64,000 bases of DNA from Corallococcus coralloides DSM 2259 (GTDB taxonomy: Bacteria; Myxococcota; Myxococcia; Myxococcales; Myxococcaceae), in contig NC_017030.1 in the NCBI RefSeq assembly GCF_000255295.1, positions 1,736,001 to 1,800,000 on the forward strand, read 5' to 3'. The translations under genes and the position numbers were made by a program. Below are positions 52,108-60,186 of this stretch, one piece after another (the first letter of the stretch is position 1; every line of letters starts with the position of its first letter). The notes beneath the pieces are model-generated. The model was given only the letters and a program-made list of their open reading frames with translations, ran no database searches and was not told where the DNA came from.

Positions 52108-54419
52108 AGCTCCGCCGTGGTGAGGGGATTGCCGTTGAATCCCCCCACGACGAAGACCCTGCCATCGGGCAACAAGGTCGCCGTGTAGATGCGCCGGGAC
52201 GAAGCCATGGGCTGGGTCGCGCTCCAGGCGCCGGAGGCCGGGTCGTACAGCTCCGCCGCCGCGATGTTGCCGCCGTTGAAGCCTCCCACGACAAGCACCT
52301 TGCCACTGTCGAGCCGCGTCGCCGTGTGCTGGTAGCGAGACGAAATCATGGAGCTCGCGGCGCTCCAGGTGTTCGTGGCCGGGTCGTACAGCTCCACCGA
52401 TGCGAGAGGCGTGCTGCCGTTGAGCCCTCCCGTCACCAACACCTTGCCATTGTTGAGCAGTGTCGCCGTGTGCTCCCCGCGAGCAGAAGCCATGGAGCCC
52501 GCGGTGCTCCAGGTGTTCGAGCCAGGGTCGTACAACTCCGTCGTCGCGAGATGCGTGCTGCCGTTGATTCCCCCGGTCACCAGCACCTTGCCGTTGTCGA
52601 GCAGCGTCGCCGTGTGGTTCTCGCGAGGAGAAGCCATGGAGCGCGCGGCGGTCCAGGTGCCCGTGGCCGACGAATACAGCTCCGCCGTCGCGAGAGCCCC
52701 GTTGGCGTTGTATCCACCCGTGACGAGCAGCCTGCCATCAGGCAGCCGGGTCACCGTCTGCCGAGCACGCGCGGAAATCATGGCGGCGGCGGCGCTCCAG
52801 GAGCCCGAGGCTGGATCGTACAGCTCGGTCGCCGCGAGGACGGCGCCCCCGCTGGAGATGCCTCCCAGGACCAGGGCCTTGCCATTGAGCAGCGCCGCCG
52901 CGTACTGGGTGCGATTGGAGGCCATGCTGGCGCCTGCACTCCAGGTGCCCGAGGTGAGGTCATACACCTCCGTCGTCCGGAGGATTGCATTGCTCTGCCC
53001 GCCCGCGACCAGGACCTTGCCACCGGGCAGCAGCGTTGTCGTGTGGCCATAGCGAGCACCGAGCATTGCGGCCGTCGAGACCCACCCCGAGTTCACACAC
53101 GCGGGAAGGCCCGTCACGGTGAAGGAATGGGTGGAGACGCCGCCCAGGGCATTGGTGACCGTGGCGGTGATCGTGGGGGGAGCCGCCGGCACGCACGCGG
53201 GCGCCGTCCACGCCACCTCGCTGGTGTTGGCGCTGGAGGTGGGCGTGCCGGGAGTCCCCGCGCTCGCCGTCCAGGAGAACGCCAGGGCGCTGCCCTGCGG
53301 GTCCACCGCGTTGAGGCGGAAGGTGACGGTGCCATGGGCCGACGTGGAGGTGGCGGACTGGAAGGTTTCGGTGATGTCGGGTGGGAAGGTGGCCGTCTTC
53401 CTGGGGCCCACGCAGAGGGAGAAGGTGCCCGTGGTCTGACCGCCAACGGGCTGGCCGTCGCGGGAGTCCGTGACGGTGACGGTGAGCGTGCAGTTGTTGC
53501 ACGCGCTGCTGGAGGGTTGCGCGGTGGCGGTGAACTGCGCGGTGGCGGAGTGGGCGTCGGTCCACGTGCCCGGGCAGGAGGCCGCCCAGTGGTAGGCAAG
53601 GGAGTCCCCGTCACTGTCGGAGGCCGTGGCGGAGACGGTGGTGGACTCGTTCACCTCCAGGGCGGTGACGCTGGCGGAGATGTTGTCCACTTGAGGCCAG
53701 GTGTTGATGGAAGCGTTGACGGTGGCGTCCCCCTTGCCGGTGGTGACGTTGACGTTGAAGGTCACCTTGCCCTGAGCACCCTTTGAATCGGTGACCGTCA
53801 GGGTCAGAGGCACGGTGGCCGCGGACGCGGGCGCCGTCCAGGTGGTGGAGAGGCTGCCCGCCTGGGCGAAGCTGCCCGAGGGCGCGCTCCAACTGTACGT
53901 CAGGGTGTCGCTCGGGTTGGCGTCCGAGGCGGCCGCCTGGAGGCTCACCGTGCCCCCGGGCTCGACGGTGCCGGGCGCGGCCGACAGCGAGACAATCCGG
54001 GGCGCGGCATTCTCAAAAGGCGCCGCCGGATTGACTTCCTGCAGGGTGATGGAAACCGCCGTCGTCTGCTGGGCGAGGATGGTGACGTGGGTGGCCGTTC
54101 CCGCGTAGAGCTTCGTCCCACTGCTATTGAAGGCCTCGGCGGTGAAGGTGCGCAGCGTGCCCGCGGGCAGGTTGCCGAGGATGCCGCTCCACTGGCCATT
54201 CGTCTTCACGAGGCTCGCGGTGCGGGTGGGCATGTCCGCCGCGGTGACCACCACCACCACGGAGGCGACATCGGACGAGGAGAGAGCCCGCGCAAGCAGG
54301 TGCACCTCACCCGTACCCGCCGCTTGCTCCTGGGGGCCACCACACCCCGCCGCGACCGTGAGGAGGACAACCGCGAGGCACGCCCATGACTGCGTTGTTC
54401 TTCGTGTCATGGATTGCAT
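52095..54419 (-). CDS. Kelch-repeat lipoprotein with PKD/Ig-like domains
   Basis: 774 residues from ATG 54419; ATG 54410 and an upstream TTG are also possible, none with a clear ribosome-binding site. Lipobox VAAGCGG. After a short N-terminal domain come two or three beta-sandwich domains (about 140-440, with SLSAAPGTVEPGGTVSLQA, SDANPSDTLTYSWSAPSG). The C-terminal half has at least six Kelch repeats of the type HTATLLxNGKVLVTGGxNG...ELYDPxxxTWS (about 445-774), forming a six- or seven-bladed propeller. It is an anchored extracellular protein of unknown partner. Confidence 0.85.
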   Translation of the reverse strand: MQSMTRRTTQSWACLAVVLLTVAAGCGGPQEQAAGTGEVHLLARALSSSDVASVVVVVTAADMPTRTASLVKTNGQWSGILGNLPAGTLRTFTAEAFNSSGTKLYAGTATHVTILAQQTTAVSITLQEVNPAAPFENAAPRIVSLSAAPGTVEPGGTVSLQAAASDANPSDTLTYSWSAPSGSFAQAGSLSTTWTAPASAATVPLTLTVTDSKGAQGKVTFNVNVTTGKGDATVNASINTWPQVDNISASVTALEVNESTTVSATASDSDGDSLAYHWAASCPGTWTDAHSATAQFTATAQPSSSACNNCTLTVTVTDSRDGQPVGGQTTGTFSLCVGPRKTATFPPDITETFQSATSTSAHGTVTFRLNAVDPQGSALAFSWTASAGTPGTPTSSANTSEVAWTAPACVPAAPPTITATVTNALGGVSTHSFTVTGLPACVNSGWVSTAAMLGARYGHTTTLLPGGKVLVAGGQSNAILRTTEVYDLTSGTWSAGASMASNRTQYAAALLNGKALVLGGISSGGAVLAATELYDPASGSWSAAAAMISARARQTVTRLPDGRLLVTGGYNANGALATAELYSSATGTWTAARSMASPRENHTATLLDNGKVLVTGGINGSTHLATTELYDPGSNTWSTAGSMASARGEHTATLLNNGKVLVTGGLNGSTPLASVELYDPATNTWSAASSMISSRYQHTATRLDSGKVLVVGGFNGGNIAAAELYDPASGAWSATQPMASSRRIYTATLLPDGRVFVVGGFNGNPLTTAELYTP

Positions 54420-54496
54420 GACGTCATGTCTGGAGAGACATGGCAATTTGCCCTGTCGGCCCGGGGCCGGAGCGGCACCCGGGCCGTGTAAGGCCG

Positions 54497-56389
54497 TCAG
54501 AAGGTGACGACGCCGTAGTCATTCAGCAGGCCGGAGCTTTGGGCGGCCTGCACCACCGTGATGAGCCTGTCGCCCGCGGCGGAGTAGAAGACGAAGCGGC
54601 CGAAGCTGTCGTGCGAGGTGCCATTCACCTTGAAGCGCGGCAACGGAATGCTCTGGTCGAAGCCGAGGAAGTCCGGGTGGTAGAGCCGGACGTCCTTGCC
54701 CACCGTGGTACTCCAGTAGCTCTCCAGGACCAGCGCGATGCGGCCGGCCGCGGTGGAGTGGGTCAGGTGGCCAATGGACGTCGCATCGGGGAGCGCGCCC
54801 GAGTACGTCATGTCCTCGCTCCTGGCGTCGGAGGCGCGGAAGGTGTTGCCGCAGGCGGTGAAGATGCGGGCTCCGTCCTCGGAGAACCACAGGTTCCCGC
54901 ACATGTAATAGCTTCCGTGGTAGGGCGAATCGTAGAGCATCTGCGCGGTGCCGCCGCGGATGTCATACTTTTCGATGTCGTCCGGCGACAGGCCATTGTT
55001 CGCGCCGTAGAGGGCCGTCCCCCCGGGATGCAGGCGCGCCCGGGTGCCGGCGCGGATGGACCAGAAGCCGCTCAGCGTCTCCACGCCGGAGACCAGGTCA
55101 ATGCAGTGGATGGACACCCACTGGTCCGTGCGCGGGAAGGCATACGCGAAGCCATTGCCGGCAAGGACGACGTCGAAGACATCAGCGGTGACGGGCACCG
55201 TCTTCACCAGTCGCGGCGCGGAGAGGTCGACGTAGGAGATGTTCGCGTCATGGCCCACCGCCGCGAACAGGCCGTCCGGTCCCACGCTGACGGCGGTGGG
55301 GGTCGTGGGCAGGGCGACCGAGGTCTCCGTCTGCGTGGACGGGTCGTAGAGGTAGAGGGCGTTGGGGTTGGTGGCGACCATCACCACCCGGTCGAGCGCC
55401 TTGCTGTACTCGGCGTCGATGACGCGATGGCTGAGCCTGTGGACGGAGGGCTGCTGGGCGGTGATGACCACCGTGTCCGCGGGGCTGGCGGCCCGGCCAT
55501 CCTCCACCACGAGTGACAGCTCGTAGCTGCCTTCGACGTCCAGCGTGAGGGAGGGCGTCTGGGTATTGGCCTGCCGCAGGGTGGCGGTGCTGCCCATGGG
55601 CTTGCGGCTGAGCGTCCAGGCGAAGGTCAGGGTGTCGTCATTCTCGTCCTGTCCCTTTCCCGGCACGGTCGCGGACGTACCAACGATGGCCACGCGGTCG
55701 GCACCGGCGTCCGCCACGGGCGCCCGGTTCTCGGCCGTCACCTTGAGGAGTGCCGGCGCGGAGGCGCGCTTCCCGTCGCTGACGACGAGCCTGATGACGT
55801 AGTCGCCGTCCTGGTCGGGGATGAAGGTGGGCTTCATCGCGGTGTCATCCCGCAACGTGGTGGTGCTGCCCTCGGGCACGGACGCGAAGGACCAGGTGAA
55901 GGTGAGGGGCGCACCCGTCGAGGACGTGCTCTCGCTGCCATCCAGCGTCACGGGCTTGCGGCTGAGCACGGCGCGAGACGCGCCCGGGCGCGCGGTGGGT
56001 GCGGCGCTCCGTACGGAGAGCGTGAGGAAGGCCGGCTCGGACTCGTGCGTACCGTCGCTGACCACCAGCCTGAGGACGTAGCCGCCCTCCAGGTCAGGGG
56101 TGAAGGAAGGCTTCGCGGAGGACTGCTGGGAGAGCGCGGCCTTGCTGCCGGACGGGGCGGAGACGACGGTCCACGCATAGGTGAGCGCCTGGCCCTCCGG
56201 GTCGCTGCTCGCGCTGCCGTCCAGCTCCACGGCATGGTCCACCACCCCGTCCTGGGAGGAACCCGCACGGGCCACCGGGCGCAGATTTTCGGGTGGCGGG
56301 GGAGGCGTGGTGGAACCACCACAGGCAATGGAAAACACTCCCAGGGACACCAGGAGGAAAACGGTTCGGATGTGTATGACACGGTTCAA
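54497..56389 (-). CDS. Lipoprotein with three PKD-like domains and a beta-propeller
   Basis: 630 residues from TTG 56389, chosen because GAGGGGG lies just upstream and the N-terminus MNRVIHIRTVFLLVSLGVFS leads to lipobox SIACGG. Three PKD/Ig-like domains (about 30-310), each with the unit PVARAGSSQDG / ARPGASRAV / PVADAGADR and D(G/Q)xG(G/D)Y-type ends. The C-terminal half is a WD/YVTN-like propeller (about 320-630: DRVVMVATNPNALYLYDPST). Probably surface-exposed; it lies directly downstream of the tRNA region on the same strand. Confidence 0.82.
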   Translation of the reverse strand: MNRVIHIRTVFLLVSLGVFSIACGGSTTPPPPPENLRPVARAGSSQDGVVDHAVELDGSASSDPEGQALTYAWTVVSAPSGSKAALSQQSSAKPSFTPDLEGGYVLRLVVSDGTHESEPAFLTLSVRSAAPTARPGASRAVLSRKPVTLDGSESTSSTGAPLTFTWSFASVPEGSTTTLRDDTAMKPTFIPDQDGDYVIRLVVSDGKRASAPALLKVTAENRAPVADAGADRVAIVGTSATVPGKGQDENDDTLTFAWTLSRKPMGSTATLRQANTQTPSLTLDVEGSYELSLVVEDGRAASPADTVVITAQQPSVHRLSHRVIDAEYSKALDRVVMVATNPNALYLYDPSTQTETSVALPTTPTAVSVGPDGLFAAVGHDANISYVDLSAPRLVKTVPVTADVFDVVLAGNGFAYAFPRTDQWVSIHCIDLVSGVETLSGFWSIRAGTRARLHPGGTALYGANNGLSPDDIEKYDIRGGTAQMLYDSPYHGSYYMCGNLWFSEDGARIFTACGNTFRASDARSEDMTYSGALPDATSIGHLTHSTAAGRIALVLESYWSTTVGKDVRLYHPDFLGFDQSIPLPRFKVNGTSHDSFGRFVFYSAAGDRLITVVQAAQSSGLLNDYGVVTF

Positions 56390-56598
56390 ATTTCGTCCCC
56401 CTCGAAATGCTGGCGGGCCGGAATGAAGTGCCCGCGTGAGAGGAGACGATGTCCCCACGAATCAATGCCTTGAAACTCGTGGGGGATGACCTGGGTTCCA
56501 TCCGAACGTGCAGAAGCTGACTGCCCATTCCCTTTCACTGACTCCAGGCACCATGGGTCAGGCTCGCCACCGCGATGGAGGTGCTGGGGCCGAAGATG

Positions 56599-56673
56599 TG
56601 CCGAAGGCGGGATTCGAACCCGCAACCTCCGCGTTCTGAGCGCGGCGCCTCTACCAAGTTGGGCTACCCCGGC
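56599..56673 (-). tRNA. tRNA-like gene, CAG anticodon (Leu) with short variable loop
   Basis: 75 nt. Acceptor GCCGGGG/CTTCGGC (two G-T pairs), D arm GCC..GGC, anticodon stem CCGCG/CGCGG with loop CTCAGAA, variable loop of five bases (AGGTT), T arm GCGGG-TTCGAAT-CCCGC, discriminator A. CAG would read Leu codons, but leucine tRNAs normally have a long variable arm and G37; this one has a short loop and A37. It is therefore atypical. It follows tRNA-Pro on the same strand by 26 bases. Confidence 0.72.
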
Positions 56674-56699
56674 GGGTGTGTCTTTGATTGGGTTTGAAG

Positions 56700-56775
56700 T
56701 CGGGATGACTGGATTCGAACCAGCGACCTTGCGCGCCCGAGGCGCACGCTCTCAACCAGGCTGAGCTACATCCCG
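56700..56775 (-). tRNA. tRNA-Pro (CGG)
   Basis: 76 nt with discriminator A. Acceptor CGGGATG/CATCCCG, D arm GCTC..GAGC, anticodon stem TGCGC/GCGCA with loop CTCGGGC (anticodon CGG), T arm GCTGG-TTCGAAT-CCAGT (last pair G-T). C1-G72, A73 and G35/G36 match proline identity elements. It is nearly identical to the tRNA(CAU) at 29728-29802. Confidence 0.93.
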
Positions 56776-56815
56776 ATGTCTGGGGAAACCTTCGAGGGAG
56801 GACCCAGACACGACA

Positions 56816-56847
56816 AGGGCCGGGTCCCCTCTCGGGAACCCGGCCCT
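56816..56847 (-). terminator. GC-rich hairpin between micro-ORF and tRNA (copy 2)
   Basis: Perfect 10-bp inverted repeat AGGGCCGGGT/ACCCGGCCCT with a 12-base loop. It lies 40 bases upstream of tRNA-Pro and 39 bases after the micro-ORF stop on the minus strand. A smaller hairpin CCCGG-gtta-CCGGG lies at 56858-56871. Both match copy 1 at 29841-29900. Confidence 0.5.
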
Positions 56848-56886
56848 CGTCACGCCTCCCGGGTTACCGGGTGGCGGGTGCGAGCG

Positions 56887-56997
56887 TCAGGTCCCGGGCG
56901 CACTGCCACGGAAGGATGGGGTGGCCAGCTCCAGGTTCTCCAGAGAGGTCACCTTCGTGGCGGGGCGCTTCGGGTCCAGCGTGTTTCGGATCTGCAA
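56887..56997 (-). CDS. 36-residue peptide of unknown function (micro-ORF, copy 2)
   Basis: Read from TTG 56997, giving a 36-residue peptide that aligns without gaps to that at 29913-30023, with 14 identities including the C-terminal E-L-A-x2-S-F-x-G-x2-P-G-T. The upstream sequence AAAGGAGG-GATGCCCAT matches copy 1 (AAAGGAG-TGT-GATGCCCAT), supporting the assignment, but the ATG of copy 1 is replaced by TTG after a one-base shift. It is alone, divergent from the gene at 57118. Function unknown. Confidence 0.5.
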   Translation of the reverse strand: MQIRNTLDPKRPATKVTSLENLELATPSFRGSAPGT

Positions 56998-57117
56998 TGG
57001 GCATCCCTCCTTTCTGGGGAGGAATGACGGGCGATAAATCCGTTCCTGACAGGCCCTGGCTCGTGGACCGGGCGCGCGCGGGTGTAGCCTGGGAAACCCC
57101 ATGCTGGAGGCCCGCCC

Positions 57118-57981
57118 GTGAGAATCGCGCAGCTCATGCAAGAGGTTGCCAAGGAGAAGGGGCTCACGCTCAGTCAGCTGGAGATCTTCATGCTCCCGCC
57201 CAGCGCCATCCTGGCGACCGCGCGCAACCCGGAGGGCCCCTCCGAGGAGGCGGTGTTGGCCCTGCTGGACCGCCCCTTCAAGGAATACGTCGACTGGATG
57301 CTGGCGGAGCAGTTCCCCGGCTCCTGTGGCGCGACCTCGGGCTGGCTGGATGACGTCACTTCCCGGGCGACCGATGCGAAGGCAGGCACGCTGACGGAGG
57401 TCAGCTCGGGCGCGTTCTTGAGCAAGGTGCTCTCCGAGATGATCAGCAATTACGGCCGGTGGTACTGCCGGTGCACGCTCAAGGTGCACTCCTTCTTCAT
57501 CGAATGCATCGAGCGCAAGGCCTGCATCTATCAGAGCTACTTCGGGCACTACTCGCTCAGCGCGTCCGTGGAAGACCTCGTCGAACGCAACCGGCTGGAG
57601 TTGATTCCCCTGCTCGAAGCCGCCGTCCATGACGACATGCAGGGCATGTTCGCGAAGCTCGGAGTGAACGAGGACTGGGATGCGCTGCCCGAGGACGAGG
57701 CCCAGCGCAAGGAGCGCAAGTACCGGGCCTCCTGGTCGATTGCCAGGAACAAGCCCTTCTCGGTCATCGAAAAGGATGTGTACGAGGGGCGCAGGGCCCT
57801 CTTCAAGAAACAGGCTCCGCTCCACGACAAGCCCACCGTGGAGTACCGCATCAATACGAGCCCCGCGCCGGTCGATGACATCCGCAGGAACATCGCGGCC
57901 TCCATCGCCACGACCCAGCCTGCCTGGAAGGAGATGCTCGGCAGCAAGAAGACGGTCCGCGAGCTACTCTCCGGCGCGTAG
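57118..57981 (+). CDS. Uncharacterised soluble protein
   Basis: 287 residues from GTG 57118, with GGAGG about eight bases upstream. No signal peptide or membrane segment. The N-terminus (MRIAQLMQEVAKEKGLTLSQLEIFML) is helical, the middle (about 112-150) carries a Cys-rich stretch WYCRCTLKVHSFFIECIERKAC, and the rest is charged and helical. I recognise no family. It begins 120 bases from the divergent micro-ORF and precedes the LOG-family gene by 17 bases, so these two are likely co-transcribed. Confidence 0.7.
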   Translation: MRIAQLMQEVAKEKGLTLSQLEIFMLPPSAILATARNPEGPSEEAVLALLDRPFKEYVDWMLAEQFPGSCGATSGWLDDVTSRATDAKAGTLTEVSSGAFLSKVLSEMISNYGRWYCRCTLKVHSFFIECIERKACIYQSYFGHYSLSASVEDLVERNRLELIPLLEAAVHDDMQGMFAKLGVNEDWDALPEDEAQRKERKYRASWSIARNKPFSVIEKDVYEGRRALFKKQAPLHDKPTVEYRINTSPAPVDDIRRNIAASIATTQPAWKEMLGSKKTVRELLSGA

Positions 57982-57998
57982 CCCCACGCGGAGACACC

Positions 57999-59150
57999 AT
58001 GACGGAACTCGAGACCCTGGCTGCCTTCGAGCAGCACCTTCGCGACGGCCGCAGCCTCGCCAACGTCATCCTCCAGGGGCTGGACCTGCGAGCGTGGGGT
58101 GACGCGCTGCTGAAGGCGGACCTCACCGGCACCGTCTTCCTGGGCTGCCTCCTGGAGCCTGCGATCCTGCAACAGGTCCTCGCGCGGGGGGCCATGGTGT
58201 TCCCGCCGTTCTCCGGGCTGCCGTACTGCCCGTACCGGGGCAGCCTCTACACGCCGGAGGAGCTGTACGCGGGCTTCGACCCGACCCGCCCGGACACCTA
58301 CGCGGACACGCTGGATGCGCGCATCTACGCGCACTGGAACTCGCGCGGTGGGGCGCATCCTCCCTCCATCCTGGAGACCCTGGCGCAGCGGCTTCACGAC
58401 CACGCCATCAGCGACGCGCTGGAGGAGGCGCTACTGGACCAGGGGAAGCCCCGCCGGGTGGTGGCCATCATGGGGGGCCACTCCATGCTGCGGGGCCAGG
58501 AGGCCTACCGCTCCGTGGCGGAGCTGGCCCGGTCGCTGGCGCGCCTGGGCTTCTTCCTGGTGAGCGGCGGCGGTCCGGGCGCCATGGAGGCCACGCACCT
58601 GGGCGCGTGGTTCGCCTCGCGGCCGGATGAGGACCTGGACGCGGCGCTCGCGGTGCTGGCGCGGGCTCCGTCCTACAAGGACCGGGACTGGCTCGCGCGC
58701 GCCTTCGAGGTGCGCGCCATGTGGCCCCTGCTCGACGCGACGGCGATGGGCGACAGCCTGGGCATCCCCACCTGGCTCTACGGCCACGAGCCGCCCAACC
58801 CCTTCGCCACGCGCATCGCGAAGTACTTCGCCAACAGCGTGCGCGAGGAGGGCCTGCTCACCATCGCGCGGGGCGGCGTCGTCTATTCACCCGGCAGCGC
58901 GGGCACCGTGCAGGAGATCTTCCAGGACGCCTGCCAGAACCACTACAACACCGTGGGCGTCATCAGCCCCATGCTCTTCCTGGGGCGCGAGTTCTGGACG
59001 AAGACGCGGCCTGTGTACCCGCTGCTGGAGCACCTGGCGCAGGGGCAGGAGTACGCGCGGCACCTGCTCCTCACGGACTCGAAGGAGGACATCGTCCAGG
59101 CGCTCGTGCGCTTCGACCAGGAGCGCGAGACCCTGGCGCGGGCGGGCTGA
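57999..59150 (+). CDS. LOG-family (TIGR00730-like) Rossmann protein
   Basis: 383 residues. The C-terminal Rossmann domain has VVAIMGGHSMLRG, the motif GGGPGAMEA (about 190-198) and the variant PGSAGTVQEIF (usually PGGxGTxxE). Such proteins cleave cytokinin-like or nucleoside 5'-monophosphate substrates in some relatives, but many are uncharacterised. The N-terminal 150 residues are an extra domain (ILQGLDLRAWGDALLKADLTGTVFLGCLLE) with pentapeptide-like character. It is likely in an operon with the unknown gene upstream. Confidence 0.85.
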   Translation: MTELETLAAFEQHLRDGRSLANVILQGLDLRAWGDALLKADLTGTVFLGCLLEPAILQQVLARGAMVFPPFSGLPYCPYRGSLYTPEELYAGFDPTRPDTYADTLDARIYAHWNSRGGAHPPSILETLAQRLHDHAISDALEEALLDQGKPRRVVAIMGGHSMLRGQEAYRSVAELARSLARLGFFLVSGGGPGAMEATHLGAWFASRPDEDLDAALAVLARAPSYKDRDWLARAFEVRAMWPLLDATAMGDSLGIPTWLYGHEPPNPFATRIAKYFANSVREEGLLTIARGGVVYSPGSAGTVQEIFQDACQNHYNTVGVISPMLFLGREFWTKTRPVYPLLEHLAQGQEYARHLLLTDSKEDIVQALVRFDQERETLARAG

Positions 59151-59160
59151 CCGCGACGGC

Positions 59161-59745
59161 TCAGCCCTGACCCGCGACCGGGGTGACGGCGTTCATGTTC
59201 ACGAACGCATCCCGCTTCACCCCGTGCTTGAGGAAGTCCTGCACCGCCCGCGCGAGCGTCGCGGCCAGCAGACCCAGCAGGGGCAGGCGCTCGCCGCCTT
59301 CGCAGGTGGCCTGGCCTTGCGTGTCCTCGGCGTCGGGCGTGAAGCGTTCATCCCAGCGCACCAGTCCGAACGTGCCGTCCGCGGACACCGCGCCGTGGAC
59401 CAGCGGCGTGCCTGTCTTCCGGGCGTGGTCGCTGAGCAGCTGGCGGCTGTCCTGGTTGTCGAAGGCGTCCACCAGCAGGTCCGCGCCCTTGCACAGCGCC
59501 TCCACGTTGTCGCGCGTGAGGCGCACGCCGAAGGACTCCGCCTTCACGCCGTGCAGGTTGTGCAGCTGGAGCTTGAGCGCCTCCGCCTTGTTCTTTCCGA
59601 CGGACGGCTTCACGTAGGCCTGCGACAGCAGGTTCTTCGACTCCACCCGGTCGAAGTCGATGAACACCAGCGTCGCGTCCAGGTTGCGGCACAGCAGCGC
59701 CGACGCGGACCCGATGGCCCCCACGCCACAGAAGAGGATGCGCAT
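59161..59745 (-). CDS. Minimal ThiF/E1-like adenylyltransferase
   Basis: 194 residues from ATG 59745. The Rossmann motif GVGAIGSASALL is at about 7-18, then VFIDFDRVESKNLLSQAY, where the Arg of the usual NLxRQ is Ser, VGKNKAEAL with the conserved Lys, and DAFDNQDSRQLL. It is much shorter than MoeB/ThiF enzymes (about 250) and lacks the zinc CxxC pairs; one Cys (TCEGGERLPLL) could be the thioester position. It lies 11 bases downstream of a small protein that may be its ubiquitin-like partner, so a sulphur-carrier or conjugation system is possible. Confidence 0.75.
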   Translation of the reverse strand: MRILFCGVGAIGSASALLCRNLDATLVFIDFDRVESKNLLSQAYVKPSVGKNKAEALKLQLHNLHGVKAESFGVRLTRDNVEALCKGADLLVDAFDNQDSRQLLSDHARKTGTPLVHGAVSADGTFGLVRWDERFTPDAEDTQGQATCEGGERLPLLGLLAATLARAVQDFLKHGVKRDAFVNMNAVTPVAGQG

Positions 59746-59756
59746 GGTGGCCGCCC

Positions 59757-60005
59757 TCAGCACGCCCCGAAGGGCACCTTCGGACGCAGATAGATGCGCT
59801 CCTCGCCGTGCGCGCCCCGGAAGCGGTCCACGACGTAGTGCTGGAAGGCTTCATCCCCCAGCTGGAAGCGGTGCAGGCCCGGCACTCCGCCCGAGCGCAC
59901 CAGCTCCACCGCGATGCGGCGCACGTCCGCGTCGCTGATGTGCCGCTCCAGCTCCACCGGCACGTCCGCCGAGTGGCCGTCATAGGTGATGTTGAGCGTC
60001 GCCAT
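59757..60005 (-). CDS. Small beta-grasp-like protein paired with the E1-like gene
   Basis: 82 residues from ATG 60005. Predicted elements: TLNITYDG and HSADVPVEL strands, a helix SDADVRRIAVELVRSG, then FQLGDE, FQHYVVDRF and ERIYLRPKVPFGAC. The order strand-strand-helix-strand-strand and a C-terminal strand fit a ubiquitin-like beta-grasp, and the gene is 11 bases from an E1-like gene. The C-terminus is GAC rather than GG, so the modified residue is uncertain. If it is an ubiquitin-like carrier, the E1 would activate Gly80 after trimming or use Cys82. Fold assignment is inference. Confidence 0.55.
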   Translation of the reverse strand: MATLNITYDGHSADVPVELERHISDADVRRIAVELVRSGGVPGLHRFQLGDEAFQHYVVDRFRGAHGEERIYLRPKVPFGAC

Positions 60006-60186
60006 GGTCGCGTGCCTCCAGGGAAGAGAACCCTGGCCCGGGACGGCGCCCCCGGGCGCTTCCTGACAGCCCGGCCGCGTGAGCAGCCGCGCCCTGGCCT
60101 CCGTCGCCGCCTGGACGTGGGGGAGGGGAGCGGCCGTCACCTTCCGACCAGGGGATGCACAGTGTAGGGCTCACGGGAGGAGACGC

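Noticed and set aside
56887..57825. 312-codon minus-strand ORF covering the micro-ORF and the gene at 57118
   Set aside because: Upstream of 56997 it is the antisense of the coding region at 57118; only the last 36 codons are supported by the homologous copy.
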